From assembly GCF_004336985.1 (NCBI RefSeq), contig NZ_SJUO01000009.1, forward strand, positions 1 through 43,842: DNA of 43,842 bases, written 5' to 3'. Positions within the stretch are counted from its first letter, which is position 1. Every line of letters starts with the position of its first letter. This document shows positions 1 through 10,447 of this stretch, piece after piece. This DNA is from Exiguobacterium sp. SL-9 (GTDB lineage Bacteria; Bacillota; Bacilli; Exiguobacteriales; Exiguobacteriaceae). Below the pieces are notes generated by a model. It was not told the origin of the DNA. It did no database searches and saw only the letters and a program-made list of their open reading frames with translations. The position numbers were made by a program, and so were the translations under genes.

Positions 1-109
1 CCATCAACGTCCCCCCGAAAGGTTCAGATGATTTCCTGCGCTCGACTTGCATGTATTAGGCACGCCGCCAGCGTTCGTCCTGAGCCAGGATCAAACTCTC
101 CAAAGAATT
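1..109 (-). rRNA. 16S ribosomal RNA, 5' end only (partial)
   Basis: Read on the minus strand, about 91-109 gives GAGAGTTTGATCCTGGCTC, followed by the invariant start of bacterial 16S rRNA and a GCGCAGGAA stretch typical of Exiguobacterium-like sequences. Only about the first 109 bases are inside the window; the rest lies beyond base 1. The mature 5' end is placed at about 109 by similarity to other 16S genes and may be off by a few bases. The operon runs away from lysS, downstream of the lysS terminator. Confidence 0.95.
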
Positions 110-178
110 TGATATAGCTCTTTAAAAATGACGAAGCTTGCGCTTCATTCAAAAATTGTAAAACATTTTTGCCTCATC

Positions 179-196
179 GTTCAGTTTTCAAAGTTC
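179..196 (-). promoter_or_regulatory. rRNA leader boxA-like antitermination element
   Basis: The minus strand reads GAACTTTGAAAACTGAAC between the P2 promoter and the 16S gene. Its core matches the TTTGAAAACT motif common in Firmicute rRNA leaders, where the Nus complex acts. The assignment rests on motif and position only. Confidence 0.6.
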
Positions 197-223
197 GTCT
201 GTCGCTCATTGGCGACTCTTAAA

Positions 224-252
224 ATAATACAAGTCATCGACACAGTTGTCAA
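224..252 (-). promoter_or_regulatory. rRNA operon promoter P2
   Basis: On the minus strand, TTGACA (247-252), a 17-bp spacer and TATTAT (224-229) form a near-consensus SigA promoter about 115 bases upstream of the 16S gene. An A-rich stretch directly upstream could act as an UP element. Confidence 0.85.
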
Positions 253-298
253 CCACTTTTTTTATTCTTTTCCGCTGCCATCAGCGGCAACGTTTATT

Positions 299-327
299 AC
301 TTTACCGCATCCTTAAATAGAACGCAA
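299..327 (-). promoter_or_regulatory. rRNA operon promoter P1
   Basis: On the minus strand, TTGCGT (322-327), a 17-bp spacer and TAAAGT (299-304) form a second SigA promoter 75 bp upstream of P2, with A/T-rich sequence upstream. Tandem promoters are usual for Bacillales rRNA operons. Confidence 0.7.
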
Positions 328-390
328 GACTTTTTACAAAAGTTTTTCTAAAAAAGTTTTTAGTATCTTTAAACCGGCAACTACTCCCCA

Positions 391-424
391 TAGAAAAACC
401 TCTCGCCCGTAAGAGCGAGAGGTT
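391..424 (-). terminator. lysS intrinsic terminator
   Basis: A 10-bp perfect stem (397-406 with 415-424, arm CCTCTCGC/GCGAGAGG) is followed on the minus strand by TTTTTC. It lies just after the lysS stop codon and separates lysS from the rRNA promoters. Confidence 0.9.
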
Positions 425-435
425 AAAACGATTCT

Positions 436-2025
<1,590 letters not shown>

Positions 2026-2074
2026 TCACTTTTTCGCCAAACAAGCTTACCACAAATCAATTTTTTTCACTAGT

Positions 2075-3070
2075 TCACACTTCTTGCATTTGTCGCTCGA
2101 GTTGCTCCACAAAATGATATAACACAATGCCGAAAGCATCTCGCGATTCTGTTTCATTGATTTGCTTCCGAACCGGGCCGCTGCCTTTCAACCCTTTCAA
2201 GTACCACGCCGCATGTTGACGCATCTCGCGAACGGCTGTCACTTCTCCTTTGATGGCAATCAAACGATCAAGATGCAACATACAAATGTCGATCTTTTCA
2301 CGCGCCGCTGGTTCTGGCGGAAGTTCTCCTGTCTCTAAGTATTGGACGGTTTGATACAACATCCACGGATTTCCTAGCGCCGCCCGTCCAATCATGACGG
2401 CATCGACACCAAAATGGTCAATCGCATGCTTCGCTTCTTGAGGTGTCGAGATATCGCCGTTCCCGATAATCGGAACCGTCGCAATCTTCTTGGCTTCGCC
2501 GATCCAGTCCCAATTCGCGGTTCCTTCATATTGTTGGGACCGCGTGCGACCATGAATCGCAATCGCTGCGGCACCACCCGATTGGGCGGCACGAACGTTA
2601 TCAAGAATATAAATGTGATCATCATCCCAACCGAGTCGCATTTTGACGGTGACTGGTTTGTCGACCGCTTGCGACACGGCATTCACCATCTCATAAACTT
2701 TATTCGGGTCAAGCAACCATTTGGCGCCCGCCTCACACTTCGTGACTTTCGGGACCGGGCACCCCATGTTGATATCGATGATGTCCGCATTCGTATTTTG
2801 GTCCACATACTGGGCCGCCCTGACGAGTGTATCTTTCGAGCCACCAAAAATCTGAAGACTGAGCGGCTTTTCCCGCTCATCGACGTACAGCATCCGGAGC
2901 GTTCTCGCATTCTCCAATAAAATCCCTTTATCGCTGACCATTTCGGCACAGACGAGTCCCGCACCGAATTCTTTCGCGATCAAACGAAACGCAGGGTTCG
3001 TCACCCCGGCCATCGGGGCAAGGACAGCGCGGTTCTTTATATCAATGTTTCCAATTGTAAACCCTGACAC
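2075..3070 (-). CDS. dusB: tRNA-dihydrouridine synthase DusB
   Basis: DusB uses FMN and NADPH to reduce specific uridines in the tRNA D-loop. The 331-residue product is a TIM-barrel protein. LAPMAGVTN lies near the N-terminus, the catalytic Cys104 in DINMGCP, and KMRLGW and IHGRTR supply the RNA- and FMN-binding Lys and His. The open frame runs back to 3169 inside folK, but GTG at 3070 has AAAGGAA eight bases upstream and aligns with B. subtilis DusB (YacF), so the longer form is rejected. It follows folK by 22 nt; the small yazB gene found between them in B. subtilis is missing. It is probably the last gene of the folate transcript. Confidence 0.95.
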   Translation of the reverse strand: MSGFTIGNIDIKNRAVLAPMAGVTNPAFRLIAKEFGAGLVCAEMVSDKGILLENARTLRMLYVDEREKPLSLQIFGGSKDTLVRAAQYVDQNTNADIIDINMGCPVPKVTKCEAGAKWLLDPNKVYEMVNAVSQAVDKPVTVKMRLGWDDDHIYILDNVRAAQSGGAAAIAIHGRTRSQQYEGTANWDWIGEAKKIATVPIIGNGDISTPQEAKHAIDHFGVDAVMIGRAALGNPWMLYQTVQYLETGELPPEPAAREKIDICMLHLDRLIAIKGEVTAVREMRQHAAWYLKGLKGSGPVRKQINETESRDAFGIVLYHFVEQLERQMQEV

Positions 3071-3092
3071 TTCTCCACTTCCTTTGCTAACG

Positions 3093-3596
3093 TTAAACCG
3101 AGTTGACCAATGATTGTAACGGTCCGAGAGGGACGACATCTTGCCGTTCCGACTCTGGGAGGACTTCAAGCAACGCCCGCACCGTCATTCCCTTTACCTC
3201 GACCGACGGAGCAATCTCCGCGAACGGGGCAAGGACAAAAGCACGTTCATGCATCCGCGGATGCGGAACAGTTAACTGCTTCGATTGTATATCTTCGCTG
3301 TTATAGACCAAGATGTCAAGGTCGATTGTGCGTGGCCCATTTTTGAATAACCGCTCTCTACCTAAAGTCCGCTCAATCTGTTGGAGCTGGAGTAAGACGG
3401 CTTCTGCTGGTGCAATCGGCTCAACTTCGACAACCATATTATAGAAGGACGGCTGATCCGTATATCCGACTGGTGCCGTTTCATAGACGGACGATTCCTT
3501 GGTCACGCGAAGACCCGTTTCTGTCATCGCTTGAATTGCTTCCGCGAGGTAACGAGCACGATCTCCGATATTTGACCCGAGTGCCACGTATATCAT
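3093..3596 (-). CDS. folK: 6-hydroxymethyl-7,8-dihydropterin pyrophosphokinase
   Basis: HPPK transfers pyrophosphate from ATP to 6-hydroxymethyl-dihydropterin, giving the substrate for FolP. The 167-residue protein starts with YVALGSNIGDR, typical of the family, and carries RTIDLDILVY (metal-binding aspartates) and VPHPRMHERAFVLAPFAEI (pterin/ATP loop). Its length is normal. The ATG at 3596 overlaps the folB stop by 4 nt (ATGA), indicating translational coupling within the folate operon. Confidence 0.96.
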   Translation of the reverse strand: MIYVALGSNIGDRARYLAEAIQAMTETGLRVTKESSVYETAPVGYTDQPSFYNMVVEVEPIAPAEAVLLQLQQIERTLGRERLFKNGPRTIDLDILVYNSEDIQSKQLTVPHPRMHERAFVLAPFAEIAPSVEVKGMTVRALLEVLPESERQDVVPLGPLQSLVNSV

Positions 3597-3958
3597 ACGT
3601 TTCTCCTCCGCGTCATCTCGATTGCGACCGAGTCGTAGTGGCCTGGGATGGGCGGGTCCGGCTTGATGACTTTAACGGTGACGCTTTGAATCTTGTCGCT
3701 GTGGGCTAAGACAGCCGTCGTGATACGCTCGCCCAGCGCTTCGAGCAGATTGACCGATTCCCCAGTGACGATGTCTTCCGTCAACTGATAGAGACCGGCA
3801 TAGCTGACTCCTTCTGATAAATCATCCGTTTGCCCGGCCGGCGCCAAGTCCAACTCACACATCAAATCGATGTTGAACCGTTGACCGAGTCGATTCTCCT
3901 CCTCAAACACACCGTGATAGCCATAGAAACGCATCCCATTCACAAACATCTTATCCAA
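3593..3958 (-). CDS. folB: Dihydroneopterin aldolase
   Basis: FolB cleaves 7,8-dihydroneopterin to 6-hydroxymethyl-dihydropterin and glycolaldehyde. The 121-residue protein matches the small tunnel-fold family. YGYHGVFEEEN holds the pterin-contacting glutamate near residue 21, Tyr53 lies in VSYAGLY, and Lys99 in KVIKPDPPIPG. It overlaps folP by 8 nt and folK by 4 nt, so it sits tightly in the folate operon. Confidence 0.96.
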   Translation of the reverse strand: MDKMFVNGMRFYGYHGVFEEENRLGQRFNIDLMCELDLAPAGQTDDLSEGVSYAGLYQLTEDIVTGESVNLLEALGERITTAVLAHSDKIQSVTVKVIKPDPPIPGHYDSVAIEMTRRRNV

Positions 3959-4736
3959 TTTGTCCGCCTCCCAGCATTGCGTCCATCATAAGTGACGCTC
4001 GTTTATTCTCTCTTACGTCATGAACCCGGATCCACGCACAGCCTTTCATGATGCCTAAACACGTCGTCGCCAATGTCCCTTCCAATCGTTCTTCGGTCGG
4101 TAAATCAAGTGCTTGGCCGATAAATGATTTCCGCGACGTCCCGAGTAAAACCGGATAACCGAGGTTCGTGATCACGTCGAGTCGATTCATCAACTTCATA
4201 TTTTGCGCATAGTCTTTCGCAAAACCGATTCCCGGGTCTAGCCAAATCATCTCATCCGGCACACCTGCCGCTTGAGCGATTTCAATCGATTCATGCAAGT
4301 CCCCGACGACCTCCTCGATGAAATGACCATAATTACGATTGTCACGATTGTGCATCAAGATAATGGGAACGTTATGCGCCCGTGCCACTTGTGCCATCGA
4401 CTGATCTCCCCACTTCGAACCCCAGACATCATTGATGATATCGGCCCCGGCTTCTAATGCCGCCTTTGCCACCAACGGTTTGTACGTATCGATCGAGATG
4501 AGCACGTCAAGTTCTTGCTTCAGTTGACGAATGACAGGAACGACTCGCTCGATTTCTTCTTCCGCGGAGACGAACCGAGCTCCCGGCCGTGTCGATTCCC
4601 CGCCGATATCAATCGCGTCCGCTCCGTCTTGAACGAGTTGCTTGGCGTGAGCAACCGCCTGATCGAGCGCCGTGTACCGTCCCCCGTCCGAAAACGAGTC
4701 TGGCGTTACATTCAAAATGCCCATGATTTTTGTCAT
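3951..4736 (-). CDS. folP: Dihydropteroate synthase
   Basis: DHPS joins 6-hydroxymethyl-dihydropterin pyrophosphate with p-aminobenzoate; it is the sulfonamide target. The 261-residue TIM barrel shows the family signatures in order: GILNVTPDSFSDGG (residues 6-19), DIGGESTRPGA (43-53), SIDTYKP (81-87), GIGFAKD and LLGTSRKSFIG (197-207). None of the key loop residues looks altered. The ATG at 4736 overlaps the pabC stop by 4 nt. The order pabB-pabA-pabC-folP-folB-folK is that of B. subtilis. Confidence 0.97.
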   Translation of the reverse strand: MTKIMGILNVTPDSFSDGGRYTALDQAVAHAKQLVQDGADAIDIGGESTRPGARFVSAEEEIERVVPVIRQLKQELDVLISIDTYKPLVAKAALEAGADIINDVWGSKWGDQSMAQVARAHNVPIILMHNRDNRNYGHFIEEVVGDLHESIEIAQAAGVPDEMIWLDPGIGFAKDYAQNMKLMNRLDVITNLGYPVLLGTSRKSFIGQALDLPTEERLEGTLATTCLGIMKGCAWIRVHDVRENKRASLMMDAMLGGGQIG

Positions 4737-5563
4737 CGCGTTTCTTCCCTTTCAATCGCATGCAACAGTTTAGACCAACATGCTTTAAATCTCACTCCGT
4801 CCTTGCCCGGGTACGTCCTCCCGGCATAGTCTGTGACCGGAGCGATCTGTTGAACCGAATTGGTCAACCAAATTTCGTCCGCTCGAGCAAGTTCCGCAAA
4901 CGTCACATCACGTTCCTTCACATCAAACGTATCCATCACCCAACGTCGCGTGACCCCAGCCAGAGGTCCCGTCGCGAGCGGCGTCGTCCAAAGTTGGTCA
5001 GCTTCGACCCAGAAGATATTCGAGACAAGCCCTTCCACCACATGTCCTGATTCATCGGCGAACAGACCTTCCGCCTCCCGATCGACGAGCATCCGTTTGC
5101 CTAATATATTGTTCATATAATGATGGGACTTTAAGCGGAATGCTGCTTCGGGCCGACTTCTTGGAAACGGGATGGCTTCCAACCGTTTTTCTGTGGGCTG
5201 GAACGATTCCGATAACGGTTTGACGATCAGCGTCACGTTCGGACGAGTGTAGCGTCCGTCATAGAGCCCGAGTGGCGCCACCCCTGCTGACACGTTCAAG
5301 CGCACATACAGGTTCGAGGTTCCGTTTTGCCGAACGACGTCTTGGATCGCCTGCTCCATCTCTTGTTTCGTATACGGTAAATCAATCCACAGTTCCGCCA
5401 AACTCCTCTCAAGCCGTTCCCAGTGGAGATCAAACAAGAACGGAATCCCGTCGAACGTTCGAAACGTCTCGAATAGGCCCATCCCATATAAAAATCCGTG
5501 ATCCTCCACCGGGATCATCACTTCAGAACTGCCTCGCAGTTCGCCGTTATGCCAAAGCCACAT
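4733..5563 (-). CDS. pabC: Aminodeoxychorismate lyase
   Basis: PabC is a fold-type IV PLP enzyme that releases pyruvate from 4-amino-4-deoxychorismate to give p-aminobenzoate. The 276-residue product has the branched-chain-aminotransferase-like layout. Lys145 in [10 protein letters not shown] is the predicted Schiff-base lysine, and Glu178 in [11 protein letters not shown] the conserved glutamate. [13 protein letters not shown] near the N-terminus is typical. D-amino-acid transaminases are close relatives, but the position between pabA and folP settles the role. The start overlaps pabA by 17 nt. Confidence 0.94.
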   Translation of the reverse strand: MWLWHNGELRGSSEVMIPVEDHGFLYGMGLFETFRTFDGIPFLFDLHWERLERSLAELWIDLPYTKQEMEQAIQDVVRQNGTSNLYVRLNVSAGVAPLGLYDGRYTRPNVTLIVKPLSESFQPTEKRLEAIPFPRSRPEAAFRLKSHHYMNNILGKRMLVDREAEGLFADESGHVVEGLVSNIFWVEADQLWTTPLATGPLAGVTRRWVMDTFDVKERDVTFAELARADEIWLTNSVQQIAPVTDYAGRTYPGKDGVRFKACWSKLLHAIEREETR

Positions 5564-6131
5564 GACGATACACCTCGATGAAGTTGCGAATCATGTCTTT
5601 GCCGTGTTCTGTCAAAATCGCTTCTGGATGAAACTGCACTCCTTCAATCGGCAACGTTTCATGCCGGAGTGCCATCACCTCTCCTAGGCTCGTTTCGGCC
5701 GTGACATGCAAGCATGCCGGTAGCGAATCTCGTTCGACCGCGAGCGAATGATACCGTGTCACAATCGTCTGTTGTGGGACCCCGGCAAACAGCGTCTGGC
5801 CGTCATGTCGAATCGCTGACGTCTTTCCATGCATGAGTCGTTCAGCATGGACGACTTTCCCGCCGAATGCTTGGGCAATCGCTTGATGGCCGAGACAGAC
5901 TCCGAGAATCGGGATGCGACCGGCAAACGCTTGAATCGCGTCGATACTGATTCCGGCCTCGTTCGGTGTGCACGGTCCTGGTGAAATGACGAGATAACTC
6001 GGGGCGAGCGCCTCAATTTCTTCAAGCGTGATGTCATCGTTGCGACGGACGACGAGCTGTTCACCGAGTTCCCCAAAATATTGCACTAAATTGTATGTGA
6101 ACGAATCATAGTTATCGATGAGTAAAATCAT
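5547..6131 (-). CDS. pabA: Aminodeoxychorismate/anthranilate synthase glutaminase subunit
   Basis: PabA hydrolyses glutamine and passes ammonia to PabB. The 194-residue class I amidotransferase has the nucleophile Cys79 in GVCLGHQ and His168/Glu170 in QFHPE. The frame is open to 6164, but ATG 6131 has GGAGG seven bases upstream and begins [14 protein letters not shown], the canonical start; it overlaps the pabB stop by 4 nt (ATGA). In Bacillus this subunit also serves TrpE, and no other copy is visible here, so dual use is possible but cannot be shown. Confidence 0.96.
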   Translation of the reverse strand: MILLIDNYDSFTYNLVQYFGELGEQLVVRRNDDITLEEIEALAPSYLVISPGPCTPNEAGISIDAIQAFAGRIPILGVCLGHQAIAQAFGGKVVHAERLMHGKTSAIRHDGQTLFAGVPQQTIVTRYHSLAVERDSLPACLHVTAETSLGEVMALRHETLPIEGVQFHPEAILTEHGKDMIRNFIEVYRHVALA

Positions 6132-7507
6132 ACCGTCGCCTCCGTCATTTCTTTCGCCGCCCATAGCGCTTTCGCCTTCGATAGTGATTCGGCATACTCC
6201 GCTTCCGGATCAGAATCAATCACGATCCCGGCCCCTGCCTGAACATGAGCCATCCCGTCCTTGACGACCATCGTCCGAATCGTGATGTTGAACACAAGGT
6301 CGTCATCCCAACTGAGCCAGCCGTATGAACCGGTGTAAATCCCACGTCGGACCGGTTCGAGTTCCTCGATGATTTCCATCGTCCGAATCTTCGGTGCCCC
6401 GGTGATGGTGCCTCCCGGGAACATCGCACCGAGTGCTTCAGCACCCGATACGCCATCCCGCATCAGACCGCGTACGTTTGAGACGATGTGTTGGACATGC
6501 GAGTACTTCTCGATGACCATCAACTCATCGACATGCACCGTTCCGTACACCGCGACTTTGCCCAAATCGTTTCGTTCAAGGTCGACGAGCATGACGTGTT
6601 CAGCTCTTTCTTTTTCATTGTCGAGCAACGTCCGCGCCAGTTCTAAATCCTCTGCCTCGTCTCGGCCTCTCGGTCTTGTCCCAGCGATTGGACGGGTCGA
6701 GATGGCAGCGCCATGTTTTTCGAGCAACAGTTCCGGTGAAGCCGACACCATCGTGAGCGAATCGTCAGCGAAATAACCCATATACGGTGAAGGGTTCACT
6801 TTCCGAAGCGTGTCGTAGATGTGACGCGGGTGTGCGAGGAGCGGTTCCGATTGCCGGACGCTCAAATTCACCTGAAACACATCGCCCTCGACGATATAGT
6901 CTTGAATCTTTTGCACCGCCGTCACAAACTTCTCTTGTGACAGCGAACGCGAACGTTCGAGCGTTCCACTCGCGACCGGCGGGAATGTATAATGCGTCTC
7001 CGTCCGCCAGAGGGCAGCAAAGCGATCGAGTTTCACCTCTAGCTGATCCTCTGCAGTAACGAGCATATATAAGAGCGACTCTTCTTCATCGAAGACCGCC
7101 ACTTCATCGAATAATAAGAACGAGACGTCAGGGGTCGCCAAATCGTCTTCCGCTTGCCGTGGTAAACGTTCAAGCGTACGGGCTACGTCATAGCTCACAT
7201 AACCGATCATCCCACCGAAAAACGGGGGCGCACCTTCTGGTCGCTCGGTGGCGTAACGGGCTCGAACCATTTCGACGATATCGAGCGGCTCACCATGTAT
7301 CGTTTCCGTCATCTCTGACGTGACGAACGTCCCGACACCATCTTTCACGTGAAGCGTAGCGAACGGCTCGAATCCGGCCATCGTATAGCGGCCGACTCGT
7401 CCACTCTCTAACCACGCATAGTTTTTCTTCCCTTCAGTCAATGTCATATACGTGTCGTACATTTTCTCTTTTGTCATGCTCATGGTTTTGAACGCTGTTC
7501 GTCTCAA
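6128..7507 (-). CDS. pabB: Aminodeoxychorismate synthase component I
   Basis: PabB aminates chorismate to 4-amino-4-deoxychorismate with ammonia from PabA, the first step to p-aminobenzoate. The 459-residue protein has the chorismate-binding fold, with [22 protein letters not shown] and [15 protein letters not shown] as the conserved active-site blocks. I chose the TTG start at 7507 because GGGGGA lies 7-8 bases upstream and the N-terminal length matches B. subtilis PabB; ATGs at 7483 and 7477 lack a ribosome-binding site. It heads the folate operon, about 45 bases after the cysK terminator. Confidence 0.94.
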   Translation of the reverse strand: MRRTAFKTMSMTKEKMYDTYMTLTEGKKNYAWLESGRVGRYTMAGFEPFATLHVKDGVGTFVTSEMTETIHGEPLDIVEMVRARYATERPEGAPPFFGGMIGYVSYDVARTLERLPRQAEDDLATPDVSFLLFDEVAVFDEEESLLYMLVTAEDQLEVKLDRFAALWRTETHYTFPPVASGTLERSRSLSQEKFVTAVQKIQDYIVEGDVFQVNLSVRQSEPLLAHPRHIYDTLRKVNPSPYMGYFADDSLTMVSASPELLLEKHGAAISTRPIAGTRPRGRDEAEDLELARTLLDNEKERAEHVMLVDLERNDLGKVAVYGTVHVDELMVIEKYSHVQHIVSNVRGLMRDGVSGAEALGAMFPGGTITGAPKIRTMEIIEELEPVRRGIYTGSYGWLSWDDDLVFNITIRTMVVKDGMAHVQAGAGIVIDSDPEAEYAESLSKAKALWAAKEMTEATV

Positions 7508-7550
7508 GCCACATTCCCCCGTTCCACTGATTCATGCCTTTAATTGTACA

Positions 7551-7595
7551 CAAGAAAAGGCAGTTACCGAAAGAAGTTGTCTCCCGGTAACTGCC
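7551..7595 (-). terminator. cysK intrinsic terminator
   Basis: An 11-bp perfect stem (7559-7569 with 7585-7595, GGCAGTTACCG/CGGTAACTGCC) is followed on the minus strand by TTTTCTT. It lies just after the cysK stop and isolates the folate operon. Confidence 0.88.
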
Positions 7596-7601
7596 GTTTG
7601 T

Positions 7602-8555
7602 TTACGAACGTACGCTATCTGATTCTTCATCGAATTGGTAGAGCGGTGTGCTGAGGTAGCGCTCTCCGTTTGACGGGATGATCGCCAGCACGTTTTTCCC
7701 TTTGCCGAGACGTTTCGCCGTATCGACAGCCGCAGCAATCGCTGCACCTGACGAGATACCTCCGAGCACGCCGTTCGTTTTAGCGGCATGACGTGCATAT
7801 TCAAACGCCTGATCGGTCGTGATTTGAAGGACACCTTCATAAATCTCTGTATCGAGAATCGACGGGATGAATCCGGCCCCGATGCCTTGGATTTTATGCG
7901 GGCCTGGTTTGCCACCCGACAAGACCGGTGAATCGACCGGTTCGACCGCTAGGATTTGAACGTTCGGGTAGTGGGCTTTCAACACTTTACCCGCTCCCGT
8001 GATCGTTCCACCTGTCCCGACGCCAGCGATGAACGCATCGACTTGAAGACCTGACGCATCGAACGCGTCGACGATTTCAGGCCCGGTCGTCATCTCGTGC
8101 ACGTTCGGGTTGGCTTCATTGTTAAACTGCTGCGGGAGGAAATAACCATTTTGTTCAGCCTCTTCCGTCGCACGGCGAATCGCTCCGCCCATCCCTTCAG
8201 GACCCGGCGTCAAAATGAGCTCGGCACCGTAGCCACGAAGCAGATTGCGACGTTCCATGCTCATCGTTTCCGGCATGACCAAAATCGCTTTATAGCCTTT
8301 GGCCGCACTGACCATGGCAAGACCGATTCCCGTGTTTCCACTGGTCGGTTCGATAATCGTATCTCCTGGTTTCAAGACCCCTTCACGTTCCGCCGCTTCA
8401 ATCATGGCGAGTGCAATCCGGTCTTTTACGCTAGAACCCGGGTTCATATACTCTAATTTCAAGTAAACCGTGGCATCTTCAGCGCCAGTCAATCCATTTA
8501 ACTTCACAATCGGTGTCTTTCCAATCAAATCTGTTACTGAATCTACGATACGCAT
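7602..8555 (-). CDS. cysK: Cysteine synthase A (O-acetylserine sulfhydrylase)
   Basis: CysK makes cysteine from O-acetylserine and sulfide with PLP. The 317-residue fold-type II enzyme has the PLP lysine Lys44 in NPGSSVKDR, the substrate loop [12 protein letters not shown], the phosphate-binding [10 protein letters not shown] and the C-terminal GGISSGAA motif. Length and motifs fit CysK rather than cystathionine beta-synthase. The ribosome-binding site GGAGGAGG lies seven bases before the ATG. It has its own promoter and terminator and so is probably monocistronic. A palindrome over the promoter suggests repression in response to sulfur supply (see 8586-8611). Confidence 0.97.
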   Translation of the reverse strand: MRIVDSVTDLIGKTPIVKLNGLTGAEDATVYLKLEYMNPGSSVKDRIALAMIEAAEREGVLKPGDTIIEPTSGNTGIGLAMVSAAKGYKAILVMPETMSMERRNLLRGYGAELILTPGPEGMGGAIRRATEEAEQNGYFLPQQFNNEANPNVHEMTTGPEIVDAFDASGLQVDAFIAGVGTGGTITGAGKVLKAHYPNVQILAVEPVDSPVLSGGKPGPHKIQGIGAGFIPSILDTEIYEGVLQITTDQAFEYARHAAKTNGVLGGISSGAAIAAAVDTAKRLGKGKNVLAIIPSNGERYLSTPLYQFDEESDSVRS

Positions 8556-8585
8556 TTCATTTCCTCCTCCATAATTCCGACTATT

Positions 8586-8611
8586 CCGATATTGTAATCA
8601 TACCCTATCGG
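8586..8611 (-). promoter_or_regulatory. Palindrome over the cysK promoter (operator candidate)
   Basis: CCGATA (8586-8591) and TATCGG (8606-8611) are perfect inverted arms 14 bp apart, enclosing the predicted -10 box. A GGAATT-like stretch follows, closer to the gene. In Bacillus, cysK is repressed by CymR at promoter-proximal sites, so a CymR-type site is a reasonable guess; the regulator is not shown by the sequence. Confidence 0.45.
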
Positions 8612-8626
8612 ATTCAAAATATGCAA
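8597..8626 (-). promoter_or_regulatory. cysK promoter
   Basis: On the minus strand, TTGCAT (8621-8626), an 18-bp spacer and TATGAT (8597-8602) form a plausible SigA promoter about 45 bases upstream of the cysK start. Confidence 0.6.
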
Positions 8627-8641
8627 TTTGGAGCCAAGCGG

Positions 8642-9568
8642 TCAGCGTGCTTGTTGTTTCATCGCCTCTAACTGTTCCGCCGAGAAGTGGTATTTCTCGC
8701 CGCAGAAATGGCAGACCGCCTCAGCGCCGCCGTCTTCTTCAATCATTTGACGAATCTCTTCGGTACCGAGACCGATGATTGCACTTTCCATGCGGTCACG
8801 GCCACATGTGCAGTTGAATTGAACCGGCTTTTGGTCCAACACTTCGAGGCTGTCGCCAAGGAGCATATGGAGCATCTCTTCCGGCGTCTTCTCTTCACCG
8901 ATCAATACAGATACTGGAGGGAACGTCTTCAAAGCGTTCTCAAGTGCTTGAATCGTTTCTTCTGACGCATCCGGCATCAATTGAACGATGATACCGCCGG
9001 CCGCAAGAATCGATTCATCTTCTGGAAGCACGAGAACACCGGCACCGACGACTGATGGCACTTGTTCTGACGTCGCGAAGTAGTATGTGAAGTCTTCGCT
9101 AATTTCGCCCGTTTGAATCTCAGACGAGCCTCCGACGTAGTCTTTCAAACCGAGGTCTTTAATGACCGAGATTGTCCCACGTCCGACCGCTTCGCCAACC
9201 TTCAATTTCGTCAAGCCGTGATCGTTCACGAACGTCCCACCTTCGACGCGAGGGTGTGACACGTAACCACGTACGTCTCCAGCCGTATCAGCGTCGACGA
9301 TGATTTTCCCGATCGGCCCATCGCCTTCGACTTTAAGCGTCACGCGAGCGGCACCTTTTTGCATCGCACCAATCATCGCACCGACCGTCATTGTCCGACC
9401 GAGCGCTGCTGAAGCGACCGGTGTCGTCTGATGACGGAGTTGCGTTTCAAAAATTGTTTTCGTTGTCCGAACGGCAAACGCACGGACTTCACCGTTAAAT
9501 CCGAGGGCCCGGACGAGGTAATCAGCTTTCATTTGGTCAAGTAATGCTTGTTGTTCTGGTTGAATCAT
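8642..9568 (-). CDS. hslO: Redox-regulated chaperone Hsp33
   Basis: Hsp33 is a cytoplasmic holdase activated by oxidation and heat. The 308-residue protein has the usual N-terminal domain (DYLVRALGFNGEVRAFA) and a C-terminal zinc/redox switch with CTC near residue 268 and CHFC near residue 300, i.e. the CxC...CxxC signature. The ATG at 9568 has AAAGGAG nine bases upstream; an internal ATG at 9532 closer to DYLVRAL lacks one. This gives about ten more N-terminal residues than many homologues. It follows coaX by 20 nt, its ribosome-binding site touching the coaX stop, so the two are probably cotranscribed. Confidence 0.96.
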   Translation of the reverse strand: MIQPEQQALLDQMKADYLVRALGFNGEVRAFAVRTTKTIFETQLRHQTTPVASAALGRTMTVGAMIGAMQKGAARVTLKVEGDGPIGKIIVDADTAGDVRGYVSHPRVEGGTFVNDHGLTKLKVGEAVGRGTISVIKDLGLKDYVGGSSEIQTGEISEDFTYYFATSEQVPSVVGAGVLVLPEDESILAAGGIIVQLMPDASEETIQALENALKTFPPVSVLIGEEKTPEEMLHMLLGDSLEVLDQKPVQFNCTCGRDRMESAIIGLGTEEIRQMIEEDGGAEAVCHFCGEKYHFSAEQLEAMKQQAR

Positions 9569-9588
9569 ATCGAGTAACTCCTTTAAGT

Positions 9589-10353
9589 TTATTTCTGGTT
9601 TCGTTCATAGATGAGACGAAGTCCATCAAGTGTCAAAAATGAATCGACAGTGTCAATCGTCTCGGCATGCTCGCTAATCAAACGCGCGAGACCACCTGTG
9701 GCGATCACAGTCGCTTCTCCGACTTCACGTTTCATGCGGCCGACAATCCCGTCGACTTGCGCGACATAGCCGTAATACGTACCCGACTGCATCGCTTGAA
9801 TTGTATTTTTTCCAACGACCGTAGGTGGTGTCGCGAGCTCAATCCGCGGCAACTTCGCCGCCCGTTGATAGAGCGCCTCAACCGAGATCATGATACCCGG
9901 CGAGATGATTCCTCCGTGATAGCGGCGGTTCTCATCGATATAGCAGTATGTCGTCGCCGTACCGAAATCGACGATGATGAGCGGTCCATCATACTTAGCG
10001 ATTCCTGCGACCGCATTGACGATGCGGTCCGCACCGACTTCCCGTGGATTGTCCACATGAATGTCGAGACCCGTTTTCACACCAGGACCGACGACAATCG
10101 GTCGGACGTTGAAATAGCGCTGCGACATCTGTTCGAGCGGAAAGATGACCGGTGGGACGACCGAAGACAGAATCACGCCGTCAATCTGATCGAACGAGAC
10201 GTTCGAGTGATCAAACAGCGATTTTACGAGCATGCCGTATTCATCAGTCGTTTTCGTGCGGTCTGTCGAGATGCGCCAATGATGGACGAGTGTCTCGTCA
10301 TCATACATCCCAAGGACAATATTTGTATTCCCAACATCAATCACTAAAATCAT
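9589..10353 (-). CDS. coaX: Type III pantothenate kinase
   Basis: CoaX phosphorylates pantothenate, the first step to coenzyme A; type III enzymes are not feedback-inhibited by CoA. The 254-residue ASKHA-fold protein has the N-terminal phosphate loop [10 protein letters not shown], the [10 protein letters not shown] block, DFGTATT and GGIISPGI. I chose ATG 10353 because GAGGAA lies seven bases upstream and MILVIDVGN matches the family start; the GTG five codons upstream overlaps that site. It lies just after the ftsH terminator with its own -10 element, and leads into hslO. Confidence 0.97.
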   Translation of the reverse strand: MILVIDVGNTNIVLGMYDDETLVHHWRISTDRTKTTDEYGMLVKSLFDHSNVSFDQIDGVILSSVVPPVIFPLEQMSQRYFNVRPIVVGPGVKTGLDIHVDNPREVGADRIVNAVAGIAKYDGPLIIVDFGTATTYCYIDENRRYHGGIISPGIMISVEALYQRAAKLPRIELATPPTVVGKNTIQAMQSGTYYGYVAQVDGIVGRMKREVGEATVIATGGLARLISEHAETIDTVDSFLTLDGLRLIYERNQK

Positions 10354-10394
10354 GATAGCGTTCCTCACTTTGTTGTCAATTACAGTTCGCTCGA

Positions 10395-10403
10395 ATTATA
10401 ACA
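10395..10403 (-). promoter_or_regulatory. coaX promoter, extended -10
   Basis: The minus strand reads TGTTATAAT (consensus TATAAT at 10395-10400 with the TGn extension), about 40 bases upstream of the coaX start and directly after the ftsH terminator T-run. No good -35 hexamer fits, so it would rely on the extended -10. Confidence 0.6.
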
Positions 10404-10404
10404 C

Positions 10405-10441
10405 GAAAAAAGACGAATGCCTTGTTTAGGGCATTCGTCTC
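10405..10441 (-). terminator. ftsH intrinsic terminator
   Basis: A 10-bp perfect stem (10412-10421 with 10430-10439, GACGAATGCC/GGCATTCGTC) is followed on the minus strand by TTTTTTC, a few bases after the ftsH stop. The T-run is immediately followed by the coaX extended -10. Confidence 0.9.
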
Positions 10442-10447
10442 TTTCAC

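Noticed and set aside
2414-2920. 168-codon plus-strand open frame opposite dusB
   Set aside because: Antisense shadow of a conserved gene, with no recognisable motif and no upstream signals.
9667-10347. 226-codon open frame on the plus strand opposite coaX
   Set aside because: It is fully antisense to a clear coaX gene, has Arg/Asp-rich composition typical of frame shadows in this codon usage, and lacks a ribosome-binding site.
10352-10379. TTGACA with TATCAT at 16-bp spacing as the coaX promoter
   Set aside because: The -10 would overlap the coaX start codon, so transcription would begin inside the gene. The extended -10 at 10395-10403 is better placed.
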